Source: Pirellulimonas nuda
GTDB taxonomy: Bacteria; Planctomycetota; Planctomycetia; Pirellulales; Lacipirellulaceae
Assembly (NCBI RefSeq): GCF_007750855.1
Contig: NZ_CP036291.1
Location: forward strand, 5,492,905 to 5,556,904
Reading direction: 5' to 3'
Length of the DNA stretch: 64,000 bases
A program made the position numbers and the translations under genes. Below, piece by piece: positions 52,110 to 60,774 of the stretch; positions within the stretch are counted from its first letter, which is position 1; every line of letters starts with the position of its first letter. The notes under the pieces were generated by a model that saw only the letters and a program-made list of their open reading frames with translations, had not been told where the DNA came from and ran no database searches.

Positions 52110-54755
52110 TTAGCCCACGATATTCGGCCACCGGCGAGCGGCAGCCACCGCCGCAAGCCCCACCCCCAACACCAGCAGCCACCCCGCCGGCTCAGGGACC
52201 CCTGTCGCGCCGCCGACCGCCGGCGCCACCATGCCGAAGTTGATCCTCCACAGCAGGTAGTCGATCTGGTTGACGGTTCGATCGTGGTTGGCGTCGGCGG
52301 CCAGGTTGACGCCGGTCAGCAGGAACGAGTCGCGCCAAACAGTGTAGTCCGCTGAATCGACGACGCCGTCCGCGTTGTAGTCGCCCGTCAACGAAGGGAC
52401 CACGACCAGCGTTAGCGCGGTTGGCAAGTAGTCCAGATGCCAGTCGAGCAGTCGCCCCAGGCTCGGCAGCGTGCTGTGGGTCAGCAGGCTGGCCACGCCG
52501 CTCGCCGGGATGAAGCCCGCCTGCACGAACTCAATGGTGTCGCTCAGGCTGGGGGCGTAGCCGCCGAGGAAGTTGATTTCAAGCTCGCCTAGGGTGGCGG
52601 ATCCGCCGACGGTCAGCCGGTCGTACGCCCCCGGGGCGGCGCCGGCGACGTCGATGGCGAGCTTGCCGCCGGGCTGATCGTAGCTCAGCGTGATGTCGGT
52701 GTCCCCCACCTGAGCAATGCCCCCGGGCGCGAGCACCCCACCTTGATTGACGAGCTCGCCGTCGAACTGGTTGACGTGCAGGACGCCTCCCTGGAACCGC
52801 AGCCCGTAAGGCGACCCGGCGCCCGGCGCGACCGACTGAATCCTGTCGGCCATGAGCGTCCCGTCGATCAGATTTGCCGTGCCCTGCGCCCAGAGGTTGA
52901 GCGTCGAGACGACGCTCAGCCGAGAGTTGTTGTCGATGGTGATCGACCCAACCCCGCCGGCGGCGCCCGGGAGCATCCCCGCAATCGGGTTCCCCTGGCT
53001 CCCGATCTGCATGGTTTGGACTCCCCATTGCGCGTTGTCTAGCAGCACGCTCCCCTGGGTGGTGTCCCCGGGCGCGATTGCGCCAACGACAGAGGTCAGG
53101 TTCCCGTTGCGGATAGTTGCGTGTGGGGTCCCTCCATGAGGCGCGACCTCGAAGTGCAGCGCCACGTCCCAACCATTCCCACCGAGGTCGAATACCGTGC
53201 CCCCCTGACGGACGCTGACGGCTTTGTTCGCGTACGCCCCCGCGGGCGCGGGCGGGAAGTTGACCGTGTACGACGCGCCCGGGGTCGTGGCGCGGCTGAA
53301 GATGAGGTCCTCCGACGGGAGGGGGGTCGCGCCATGCAGGGTCTGCCACATCGTAGCGTCGTCGATGTTTCCACTGTTAGCGTCCGCCCAGCGGGCGTCG
53401 TCGGGGAGCGGGACAATCAATTCGGTGACCTGAGTCGCCCACTGGGTCGAGTTCTTGGCAAACTCCTGGGCCGTCCAAAAAATGTTGGGGTCGGCCGGGT
53501 CGAGGGTCGTGGCGCTGTAGTCGCCCCAGCGGTTCTGCCCCGCCCCGCTGAGCCGGACGTAGTTGTCGAGGCCCGCCCGCAGCAGCATCGGTGGGTTAAA
53601 CGTGGTCACGCCCGCTGCGGTCTTCCCCACGATGGCGTAGCTGCCGGCGAACTCCGACGTGCTTGTGCCGGTGACGCCGATCACCACCTCGCCCGTAGGG
53701 CTCACTGCGATCGACGGGAACGTCAACGCCCGCGAGGCGGGATCGACAATCACTTGGCTCTCTAACACGCTGTTGTTCGCCAGGTCGATCCGCAGGAACC
53801 GCACCGCGGCCAAACCCGCGTCCTCGATCGACTGCACGGCGTACAACTCGTTGCCTCTGAGCACCAGGTTCGCGCTGAACCGCGAATCGTTTGCTTCCAG
53901 GTTTGGCACGCCGGGCGCGCCGGGTTGGACGACCGACGGCGGCTGCGAGGCGCCCGCCACCGCGACCTGCCCTCCAGGGACGAGCTGCGGCACGCCCGGC
54001 GGCCCGTGGATGAGCGTGCGCTGCAACGTCCCCGCAGCGGTGTTGAACACGGAGAGCAGCTCCAGGTCGCGGCCGAACGTGTTGCTGTCGTCGATAGCCA
54101 CTTGCGGGGTGAAGCCGGTCACGGCCCCCGCCACGTCCTGGAACAACGCCATGTTCGCGATGCTCGGCGAGGGCAGCAGCAGGTCGGCCTTGGGGAACGC
54201 GGCGAGCGCGGTGCGGGTCTGCGGCGCCGAGAGGGGCGGCATGTTCGACGAGATGAACACGGCGTCGGCGTTGTAGGCCAACATTGGGAAGTCGGCCCAG
54301 TTGCTGTCGTCTGTGTCCGAGTCGATTGAAAATCCCGTCCAAGACTGCGTAGGGTCGGACGAGTCGGAGACGGCGAACAGAAAGTTGTTTGCGGCCAAGC
54401 GGGCGTCCACCGCCACGGCGTACCACCGCCGTGCGTGCGGATCGTAGACGACCCGCGGATCGAACGGGGTCGAGATCGGCGTGACCCCGGCGTCGATCCA
54501 GAACTGCCGGATCCCCTTGTTCTGGACGGCGAGCCCGTCACTCTTGTTGTAGATCTTGAACTTGTCGTTGTTTAACTCGACGAAGTGGTCCACACCCGCC
54601 GCGCCCATCGTGTCCGCCGGTATCGGCTGGGTTAGCAGGGAGTACGTCCCCTCGAAGTTTCGGCCGACCATGACCGGAACGGGCTGGGCCGCCAACCGGG
54701 CCGCCGCCGAAAGAAGCAGCCCAAAGGCTGCGCCAAGTAGCACCGACCTGTGCAT
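52110..54755 (-). CDS. PEP-CTERM exported protein with propeller-like N-terminus and dockerin
   Basis: An 881-residue protein. A signal peptide (LLGAAFGLLLSAAARLAAQ) leads into about 450 residues that look like a propeller (STPFDPRVVYDPHARRWYA, FPMLAYNADAVFISSN, FPSIAVSPTGEVVIGVTG). A beta-strand module follows (DARWADANSGNIDDATMW, GGVLAPGGIAQVGDTDITL). Two dockerin-like EF-hands (DGVVDSADYTVWRD, TVNQIDYLLWRINFG) precede GVPEPAGWLLVLGVGLAAV, the PEP-CTERM anchor. ATG at 54755 is preferred because GGGAGGG lies 8 bases upstream. A LamG or hydrolase motif is not seen. It stands alone between repeat-rich stretches. Confidence 0.83.
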   Translation of the reverse strand: MHRSVLLGAAFGLLLSAAARLAAQPVPVMVGRNFEGTYSLLTQPIPADTMGAAGVDHFVELNNDKFKIYNKSDGLAVQNKGIRQFWIDAGVTPISTPFDPRVVYDPHARRWYAVAVDARLAANNFLFAVSDSSDPTQSWTGFSIDSDTDDSNWADFPMLAYNADAVFISSNMPPLSAPQTRTALAAFPKADLLLPSPSIANMALFQDVAGAVTGFTPQVAIDDSNTFGRDLELLSVFNTAAGTLQRTLIHGPPGVPQLVPGGQVAVAGASQPPSVVQPGAPGVPNLEANDSRFSANLVLRGNELYAVQSIEDAGLAAVRFLRIDLANNSVLESQVIVDPASRALTFPSIAVSPTGEVVIGVTGTSTSEFAGSYAIVGKTAAGVTTFNPPMLLRAGLDNYVRLSGAGQNRWGDYSATTLDPADPNIFWTAQEFAKNSTQWATQVTELIVPLPDDARWADANSGNIDDATMWQTLHGATPLPSEDLIFSRATTPGASYTVNFPPAPAGAYANKAVSVRQGGTVFDLGGNGWDVALHFEVAPHGGTPHATIRNGNLTSVVGAIAPGDTTQGSVLLDNAQWGVQTMQIGSQGNPIAGMLPGAAGGVGSITIDNNSRLSVVSTLNLWAQGTANLIDGTLMADRIQSVAPGAGSPYGLRFQGGVLHVNQFDGELVNQGGVLAPGGIAQVGDTDITLSYDQPGGKLAIDVAGAAPGAYDRLTVGGSATLGELEINFLGGYAPSLSDTIEFVQAGFIPASGVASLLTHSTLPSLGRLLDWHLDYLPTALTLVVVPSLTGDYNADGVVDSADYTVWRDSFLLTGVNLAADANHDRTVNQIDYLLWRINFGMVAPAVGGATGVPEPAGWLLVLGVGLAAVAAARRWPNIVG

Positions 54756-54927
54756 GAGAGGCCCTCCCACGTTGAGCGCAGGACGCCGGTATTGGGCGCC
54801 GCAGCGCGACGGCGTCGGCCCCGCCTAAATCGACTTGCGTTCAATCAACACGAAGGCGGGGGCGGCCAGCCGCAAGCAAGCTACCGCGCGCCGCCCCGCC
54901 GCGTCAACGAGGCGACGGGTCCGGCGA

Positions 54928-55392
54928 TTAGCCGGTTAGCGCACGACCCTCGGATTGAGCTCTTCGGCAATACCCGCTGGTCCTGGCTCTCACGGTCGAG
55001 CCAGGTCTTGAACTGGCAGGGGATCGGCGACGCGTCGAAGCAACGCTCCCCTTGCAGATTCTGCCGCGGGTTGGCTTCGCGTAGCCGCCTTTCGAACTAC
55101 GACAACCGGGCGATAAAGGACAACGCCGTGTTGGCGCAGACCGGGTCGCTGTCGCACGCCTGATGCCACTCACTGTATCCACTTCAACCCTGGATGACGG
55201 CTCAATTCTAGCCCGTGTCCCACGCCCGTCTTCCTCAGTGCATCGCGACTCTACCACCAGCTCGCTGCTTCCCAACGCCTCAATGGCCTGGTCGATCAGC
55301 TTGAACAGTTTCGCGATGCGGGCGTCCAGTCGTGCAAATCGCACAGGCGGTTGGTTCCAGTAGTGGGTCATGGAGCAGAGTAAACGCGACAT
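54928..55392 (-). pseudogene. Degraded gene of unknown family
   Basis: The frame starting at ATG 55392 opens MSRLLCSMTHYWNQPPVRF, RLDARIAKLFKLIDQAIEA and soon turns into noise. In another frame, protein-like sequence continues after an in-frame TAG: ANTALSFIARLS, stop, FERRLREANPRQNLQGER, CQFKTWLDRE. The opening is shared with 57306-57454, so a conserved gene start was copied in both places. I cannot name the family. Confidence 0.4.
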
Positions 55393-55656
55393 CAGTGTTT
55401 CATGGCTGGCTGGTTCGAGGGACGCCCCAGTGTTTCATAGCTTCTGAGACCGACCAACAGCGGCTCGTGACGCGTTGAAAATCTAGAGCACTCGTCGGCA
55501 GACTATTGCATTCCGGACGTGACTGACGCCAAATCCAGAAGGCTTCTCCGGTATCCCCGGAATCGCAGTCACACGAAGCGATGCATCAATCAGCGGCGAG
55601 TGGCGTCGTACTGGAAGTGCTCCGCGGCTCTCGGCCCCGGCGCCAGAACGCCCGCC

Positions 55657-55762
55657 AGGGGCCCCCGACACGCCCGCTGTGGCGCAGCCGGGCCCTGGTG
55701 GGGCTGGGAGGGCGCTAGGGTGGCCCAACGCGCCTATGCGCGCGCAGCGCGTTCTGGGCGCA
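55657..55762 (+). repeat. GC-rich about 105-bp direct repeat, copy 5 of 7
   Basis: AGGGGCCCCCGACACGCC through TATGCGCGCGCAGCGCG and GGGCGCA. CACATCTCATCGT follows, resembling the ACGTCCCATCGTCGG flank of copy 2; after both of these copies the hairpin element with GGTGGTACC repeats appears within about 200 bases. Confidence 0.8.
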
Positions 55763-55920
55763 CATCTCATCGTTGCCCTCCCCTGTTGAGTCAGCGTCGC
55801 CCTATTCGGCGAGACTGCCGCCACGCAGCCACCGCGCCCGGTACCGCCATCCTCGCAGCCATCGTCATGCTCATCGGCACGGCCAGCTCCATCGCTACGC
55901 CGCCCGCCGATGGCACTCGC

Positions 55921-56075
55921 AGATCGGCAGCAAGGGAAGGGAGCTGCGGGCGTCGATTTTTCTGTGAGGGAGGCTTCGTTGCGTCAGCAACTTTAGAAGC
56001 CTCCCTCTTCTGGTTTCGGGGGTATGGGTCACCGGTGGTACCTGGAACGGGACACTGGTGGTAATTGGTCGCAAT
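55921..56075. repeat. Hairpin element with GGTGGTACCTGG repeats, copy 2
   Basis: AGATCGGCAGCAAGGGAAGG and the same hairpin as at 17732. The outer arms are GGGAGGCTTC (55968-55977) and GAAGCCTCCC (55996-56005); the inner arms are GTTGC/GCAAC. Only two GGTGGTA-type repeats follow (56033 and 56055 region), one fewer than in copy 1. The gap to 56352 shows no gene. Confidence 0.65.
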
Positions 56076-56352
56076 GCCATTGGGGGGCGCCAGACTGCCC
56101 CGTCACCGCGCCATGGGTGGGAAGGTTCTGGAGCCGTTGTGACCAGCCGCGGGGGATCGAATACGATGTCGGCTAGAGGACCGAGGGAAAGCGATGATCG
56201 CCGCCAATGGCCTTACGACCCAGGGGGGGGGCCTTTCGGCTTCCGCTGGCCGCCTAGCTGGCGTCACGGCCCGACATCGACGATCCTAGGACCTTGATCT
56301 TCGCACAGTGTTACGCCACGCCAACGCTAGGCGTATGGACAGAAGGCACACT

Positions 56353-57381
56353 ATGGTCGCCGCCGCGAGATGTCGCCGAGTCTCGAGTGTAGTCGCCTGG
56401 GTCGTTGCGTCCGCCGGATACGCCATCGGGGCGCCTCTTCCGATCGTCAACGCCGGCTTTGAGGACACGACCGGCTCCGCAGTCCACTTCAACGAGTTCA
56501 GCTTTGGCGCCCTGCCTGGCTGGGAGCTCTACGATGACCCCGCGGGGCTGATCGGCGCCGGCGCCAGTGACCCGTTCTATGTCGGAACGCTCGAGCCACA
56601 GCCGGCGCCGGGGATGCCGGGCCAGTTCATCAACTTTCCAGCGGGCGCGCCCGAGGGGGTCCGCGTGGCGATCGCCTACAACCGCGCCGGCAGCGACGGG
56701 CAGGGCGGGTACGGACTCCAGCAGACACTCGTCGGCACGCCGCTGCAGCCGTATCGGACGTACACCCTGCGCGTCGAGGTCGGCAACATCGCCTCGGGAC
56801 AGGCCTTGAGCGGAGAGTTCTTCGACCTCAGCGGTTTCCCCGGATACCGTATCGACCTGCTTGCCGGGGGCGCGCCCATCGCGAGCGATATGTCGTTGTT
56901 GTCGGGCTCGATTCCCGAGGGGGAGTTCGCCACGAGTACCGTGGTATTCTCTGCGGCGCCGAGCGACCCACGCCTTGGGCTGGATCTGGGGCTCCGCTTG
57001 GTGAACCTCAACCAGGTCGATCCGCTGGCCCCCACGGCAGATCTAGAGGTCGACTTCGACAACGTCCGGCTGAGCTTCGCCCCGTCGCTCGACGGCGACT
57101 TCAACGTCGATGGCGCCGTGAACGCGGCCGACTACACCGTGTGGCGTGACACACTGGGAAGCGGGTTGATCCTCGCTGCGGATGCGAACGACAACGGCGT
57201 CGTGGACATTGAGGACTACTCGGTATGGGCGAGTAACTACGGGATGCCGACCGGCGTGGATTACGTGCAGCTAGACTCGATCGCAACGCCAGAGCCAACC
57301 ACCGCGTGGCTAGCGGCTGCGGTCTTCGCAGCGGCGTACGCTCGATGGCCTCGTCGATCTGCCCGGACAGCTCCGCGATAG
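56353..57381 (+). CDS. PEP-CTERM exported protein with dockerin-like domain
   Basis: A 342-residue protein. A signal peptide (SSVVAWVVASAGYAIG) leads into PLPIVNAGFEDTTG and PGWELYDDPAGLIG, the opening of a galactose-binding-like jellyroll common in PEP-CTERM proteins, ending in DLEVDFDNVRLSF. Dockerin-like repeats follow: DGAVNAADYTVWRDTLG and NGVVDIEDYSVWASNYG. The C-terminus, IATPEPTTAWLAAAVFAAAY and a basic tail, is a variant PEP-CTERM with TPEP. ATG at 56353 is chosen because AGAAGG lies just upstream. The last 75 bases lie opposite a segment related to 55240-55392, suggesting its end was rebuilt by recombination. Confidence 0.82.
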   Translation: MVAAARCRRVSSVVAWVVASAGYAIGAPLPIVNAGFEDTTGSAVHFNEFSFGALPGWELYDDPAGLIGAGASDPFYVGTLEPQPAPGMPGQFINFPAGAPEGVRVAIAYNRAGSDGQGGYGLQQTLVGTPLQPYRTYTLRVEVGNIASGQALSGEFFDLSGFPGYRIDLLAGGAPIASDMSLLSGSIPEGEFATSTVVFSAAPSDPRLGLDLGLRLVNLNQVDPLAPTADLEVDFDNVRLSFAPSLDGDFNVDGAVNAADYTVWRDTLGSGLILAADANDNGVVDIEDYSVWASNYGMPTGVDYVQLDSIATPEPTTAWLAAAVFAAAYARWPRRSARTAPR

Positions 57382-57454
57382 GCGTGTCCCATCTAGCGTG
57401 TCGCACCAGCGCCTCGTCCCAGAACGTGACTAGGGAGCAGAGTCGCCGCTGCAA
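57306..57454 (-). pseudogene. Fragment related to the start of the degraded gene at 55392
   Basis: The minus strand reads RRLCSLVTFWDEALVRHARW, DTPIAELSGQIDEAIE. Aligned with the start at 55392, the pattern R.LCS.....W....VR.AR.D..IA.L...ID.AIE is kept. After this the similarity stops and the frame runs through the reverse of the PEP-CTERM gene. The first codon here is TTG rather than ATG. It is taken as a fragment. Confidence 0.45.
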
Positions 57455-57512
57455 CTGTGTTCCTTCGCTAGGTGGTGGTGATTCCGCAGCCGCATGGCAG
57501 GACGCCCGCCAC

Positions 57513-57616
57513 AGGCCCCCACGCGCCCGCTGGGGCGCAGTTGGGCCCGTGCGCGACTGGGGAGAGCCCTAAGCCGGCCCAAGGCGCCTACGCGCGCGCA
57601 GCGCGTTCTGGGCGCA
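57513..57616 (+). repeat. GC-rich about 105-bp direct repeat, copy 6 of 7
   Basis: AGGCCCCCACGCGCCC through TACGCGCGCGCAGCGCG and GGGCGCA. It lies 250 bases upstream of the DUF4139 gene. With its right flank it is the parent or sister of the duplicate at 47121-47545. Confidence 0.8.
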
Positions 57617-57862
57617 CGTGGCCGAAACGACGCCCACAAGAGCGTGGTGTCATCGAGCAGCTCCTCGCTGCCCTGGTCCACTCACCGCGACCGGCAAGCC
57701 CTCGCCGACGACACCGCCTGTAGCCCAGCACGAGGGCTCTGGCTGGTCAGCTCCTTCTCCTGGATTCTTAGGCAGCGGGGGAACTACGATGACCCCCGGA
57801 GCGTCTGACGCTGGGGCGACCACTCTACTCGGCTCATCGATTCACTTCCGGAGACTACTTGG

Positions 57863-59884
57863 ATGACGCGAACCCTCACGCTGACCCTGCTGCTGCTCTA
57901 CGCGTTCGCGCCGAATTGTGCGACCGCCCAGGACGACGAAAAAGTCGACGCCGACCGCCTCACCGACGGAGACGTGACCGAGGTCACCGTCTACCAGGGG
58001 CAGGCGCTGGTCACGCGCTCGGTGACGCTGCCGGGGGACCAGACAGGGCTGCAGGAGGTGGTGGTGACCAACCTGCCGGCGTTGATCCTGCCCGAAAGCC
58101 TGTACGCCGAGCCGGGCGAGGGCCTGGAGATCCGCTCGGTCCGCTACCGCACCCGGCCAGTGGAGCAGGACGTGCGTGCGGAGGTCCGCGAGCTGGACGA
58201 GCAGCTCCAGGAGCTGCGGGACGAGCTCTCGGCGGTCGAGCGGGAGCAGAAGCTGCTGGCCGATCGCACCAAGTACCTGAACAGCCTCGAGGGCTTCACG
58301 GCTGGGACCGCCAAGAACGAGCTGGAGCACGGCGTGCTGAACGCCGAGACGCTGACCAGCCTGACCGAGCTGATCTTCTCGCGGCGAGAGCAGGTAGCGG
58401 CCGAAGAGTTGGAGCTCGCCAAGTCGCAACGGGGGCTGAACGAAGAGATCAACCTGGCGACCCGCAAACGCCAGAACATCACCAGCGGCTCCGCGACCAC
58501 GGTCCGCGAGGCGGTGGTGTTTGTCGACGCCCAGGAGGCGGGCGCCTCGCTGCGGCTGCGTTACTTGGTGGCGGGCGCCGGCTGGAGCCCGTCCTACAAC
58601 CTGCGGGCGGGGGCCGACCGCAAGCAGGTGACGGTGGAGTACAACGCCCAGGTGCAGCAGATGAGCGGCGAGGACTGGACCGACGTCGCGATGACCCTGT
58701 CGACCGCCACGCCGTCGCTGGTTGCCGAGCCCCCCAAGCTCGACCCGCTGGCGATCCGCCTGGGAGACAGCCCCGCGAGCGGCGGCCCAAAGGTCGCCGT
58801 TGGCGCCGAGGAATACAGCCGCCTCAAGCGGCAGCTCGACGCGAGCCGCGACAGGCTGTCCGATGTTCGCAACCGGCTGGGCGAGTTGAACGCCGCGGTG
58901 GAGCAGGCGGCGGAGCCGTCGACAGCGGCGTCGGATGGGTTTGAGGCGCCTGCCTTTGCTGCCGACCTTGATTTGCCGTTTCGACAAGGCTCATTCGACA
59001 GGTCTGTCCCACAGCTCGCGCAGTCGTACGGCGGTATGGCTGGGGGCGCCGGCGGCAACGGACAAGGCCCTGGCCAGCAAGCCGCTGGCCGTCCGTTAGA
59101 CCGATTCGGGTACGGCGCCAACGGCGACGCCGGCCTCAACTACTTCGCCAACGAGTCGCAGATCCTCGACTTCAACGCCCGGGGCATTGTTGGCAAAGCC
59201 CAGGGCAGCAGCAGCGTCTCGCAGCCTCCCGCCGAAGGGGTGAGCGTCAGCTACAAGCTAGCGGGACGCACTTCGCTCCCCAGCCGCAGCGACCGGCAGC
59301 TGATCCAAATCGCCCGGCTGCCCCTCCAGGGGGACTTCTACCGCCTGGCGACGCCAGTGCTTACCGGCTACGTCTATGAAGAAGCCAAGCTCACCAACAC
59401 GGGCGACGTGGTGCTGCTTGCCGGCCCCGCCTCGACCTTTTTGGGAGACGAGTTCGTGGGCCGCGGCGCGGTGCCGACCGTGGCCGCGGGAGAGTCGTTC
59501 ACCGTGGGGCTGGGGATCGACGCCTCGCTCCGCGCCGGCCGCGAGCTGGTGAGCAAGGAAGAAACCATCCAGGGGGGGAACCGGATCGTCGACTTCGTTT
59601 ACCGCCTCTCCGTCGAAAACTTTGCCGGCGAGGCCGCGGAAGTGCGGCTGGTCGACCGCATCCCCACCGTCGCAGAAGACGACATCAAGATCACCCTGGT
59701 CGACCCCGGCAAGAAGCTGGCCGACTACCCCGACCAAGCCGCCGAGCGCAAGCTGGGCCTGCTGCGGTGGGACCTCGAAGCCCCGGCCGGCTCAACCGGC
59801 GCCGACAGCGCCGCGGTGGAGTACACGCTGCGGGTGGAGTACGACAAGGAGCTGTCGATCGTCGGGATGCCCGCCAAACGCTAG
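57863..59884 (+). CDS. DUF4139 protein (with DUF4140-like N-terminus)
   Basis: A 673-residue exported protein. A signal peptide (MTRTLTLTLLLLYAFAPNC) is followed by the DUF4140-like opening VTEVTVYQGQALVTRSVTLP and TNLPALILPESLYAEPGEG. A coiled coil of about 110 residues follows (EVRELDEQLQELRDELSAVE and on). DUF4139 covers the rest: YLVAGAGWSPSYNLRA, VTVEYNAQVQQMSGEDWTDV, TLSTATPSLVA, then after a glycine-rich linker LPSRSDRQLIQIARL, DEFVGRGAVPTVAAGESFTV and LRWDLEAPAG. Relatives include MuiA-type mucoidy inhibitor proteins; their mechanism is unknown. It is monocistronic. A truncated copy of its promoter and first codons lies at 47225-47569. Confidence 0.9.
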   Translation: MTRTLTLTLLLLYAFAPNCATAQDDEKVDADRLTDGDVTEVTVYQGQALVTRSVTLPGDQTGLQEVVVTNLPALILPESLYAEPGEGLEIRSVRYRTRPVEQDVRAEVRELDEQLQELRDELSAVEREQKLLADRTKYLNSLEGFTAGTAKNELEHGVLNAETLTSLTELIFSRREQVAAEELELAKSQRGLNEEINLATRKRQNITSGSATTVREAVVFVDAQEAGASLRLRYLVAGAGWSPSYNLRAGADRKQVTVEYNAQVQQMSGEDWTDVAMTLSTATPSLVAEPPKLDPLAIRLGDSPASGGPKVAVGAEEYSRLKRQLDASRDRLSDVRNRLGELNAAVEQAAEPSTAASDGFEAPAFAADLDLPFRQGSFDRSVPQLAQSYGGMAGGAGGNGQGPGQQAAGRPLDRFGYGANGDAGLNYFANESQILDFNARGIVGKAQGSSSVSQPPAEGVSVSYKLAGRTSLPSRSDRQLIQIARLPLQGDFYRLATPVLTGYVYEEAKLTNTGDVVLLAGPASTFLGDEFVGRGAVPTVAAGESFTVGLGIDASLRAGRELVSKEETIQGGNRIVDFVYRLSVENFAGEAAEVRLVDRIPTVAEDDIKITLVDPGKKLADYPDQAAERKLGLLRWDLEAPAGSTGADSAAVEYTLRVEYDKELSIVGMPAKR

Positions 59885-59990
59885 GCGCCCGCGGCGAGTG
59901 CCGCCCATAGGCGCCACCCGAGGCATGCCGGCGTCCATCAGCGAGTGGCGCCGAGTGGCGAGCGGGTTGTGGACTCAACAAGAGGCCGCC

Positions 59991-60095
59991 AGGGGCCCCC
60001 ACGCGCCCGCTGGGGCGCACTTGGGCCCAAGGGCGGCTGGGAGGGCGCCTCCGCGGCCCAACGCGCCTACGCGCGCGCAGCGCGTTCAGGGCGCA
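59991..60095 (+). repeat. GC-rich about 105-bp direct repeat, copy 7 of 7
   Basis: AGGGGCCCCCACGCGCCC through TACGCGCGCGCAGCGCG and GGGCGCA, followed by CGTGGCCG as after copy 6. It is about 110 bases after the DUF4139 stop, so copies 6 and 7 flank that gene on both sides in direct orientation. Confidence 0.8.
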
Positions 60096-60252
60096 CGTGG
60101 CCGCCTCTTGCGTGTAGACGCCAGCAGGGCGCCCCGGTCGCCGACACGCAGTCGCGAAAGCAGGCCGCCCCCTGCGCGGGCGCCCGCACTGCGGACGGTC
60201 ATCGGATCCAGCCAGTACAGTCGTTGGCGCCACGCACGAAGAACCGAGGGAT

Positions 60253-60292
60253 AAAAAAAGGCCCCCGGCGCCGCCGCGGACCCAGGGGGGCC
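60253..60292 (-). terminator. Intrinsic terminator, minus strand
   Basis: On the minus strand a hairpin with GGCCCCC / GGGGGCC arms (60286-60292 and 60260-60266) is followed at once by seven Ts (60253-60259). It is the clearest intrinsic terminator in the window and would end transcripts coming from the phage-like minus-strand genes at 60775 onward. Confidence 0.55.
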
Positions 60293-60774
60293 GTTGGCGG
60301 CGGGTAGGGGGCCAGGCGGGTGACGGGGGCGGTGGTAGAGGCTCTGGACGCATGCGGCCCTAGCGGCGGCTTGCCTAGACCCGATGGCGGTCGAGGACTC
60401 TGGCGCCCCGCATCTCAGCGACATCTACCTCCTGGGGTCTGAGGCCGCGTTGGGCGCCCTTGTCTGCAGCGGCGGAGTGGAGAGGTTTGCGGGGCAGGGA
60501 TGGATTGCTTCGGGCGCTGCTGCGGCGCTCCAGGAGGGGCGGGTGGGCGGCTCCACCAAGCCTGCGGACGAAGGCGCCGGCGGGCGTGCAAGCCTCCTGG
60601 CAGAAGGAGAGCCGAGCCGACGCGACGAGCCATGGGGGGGGGGCGACGGAGGCTCCCCGTTCACAGCCGCTGAGACCTTCTTCCGCGGTCCATCGCGGGG
60701 AGGGTCGGGCCTTAGCAGTCACCCCCCAGCCGTGGCTACAGAGGGATAGCGATACGGGAGGTCCCGTAGCTCCA
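60293..60774. other. Gap between terminator and phage-like genes
   Basis: Only low-complexity, GC-biased frames on both strands, none with recognisable motifs or a usable ribosome site. I see no gene here. Confidence 0.4.

Noticed and set aside
3200-60095. The seven GC repeats as a CRISPR array
   Set aside because: Copies are over 100 bp, scattered over 57 kb and diverged, with no regular spacers and no cas genes.
3241-60105. Similar peptides encoded on the minus strand of each GC repeat
   Set aside because: All copies give an arginine- and proline-rich frame, but it lacks starts and conserved ends; the resemblance follows from the DNA repeat.
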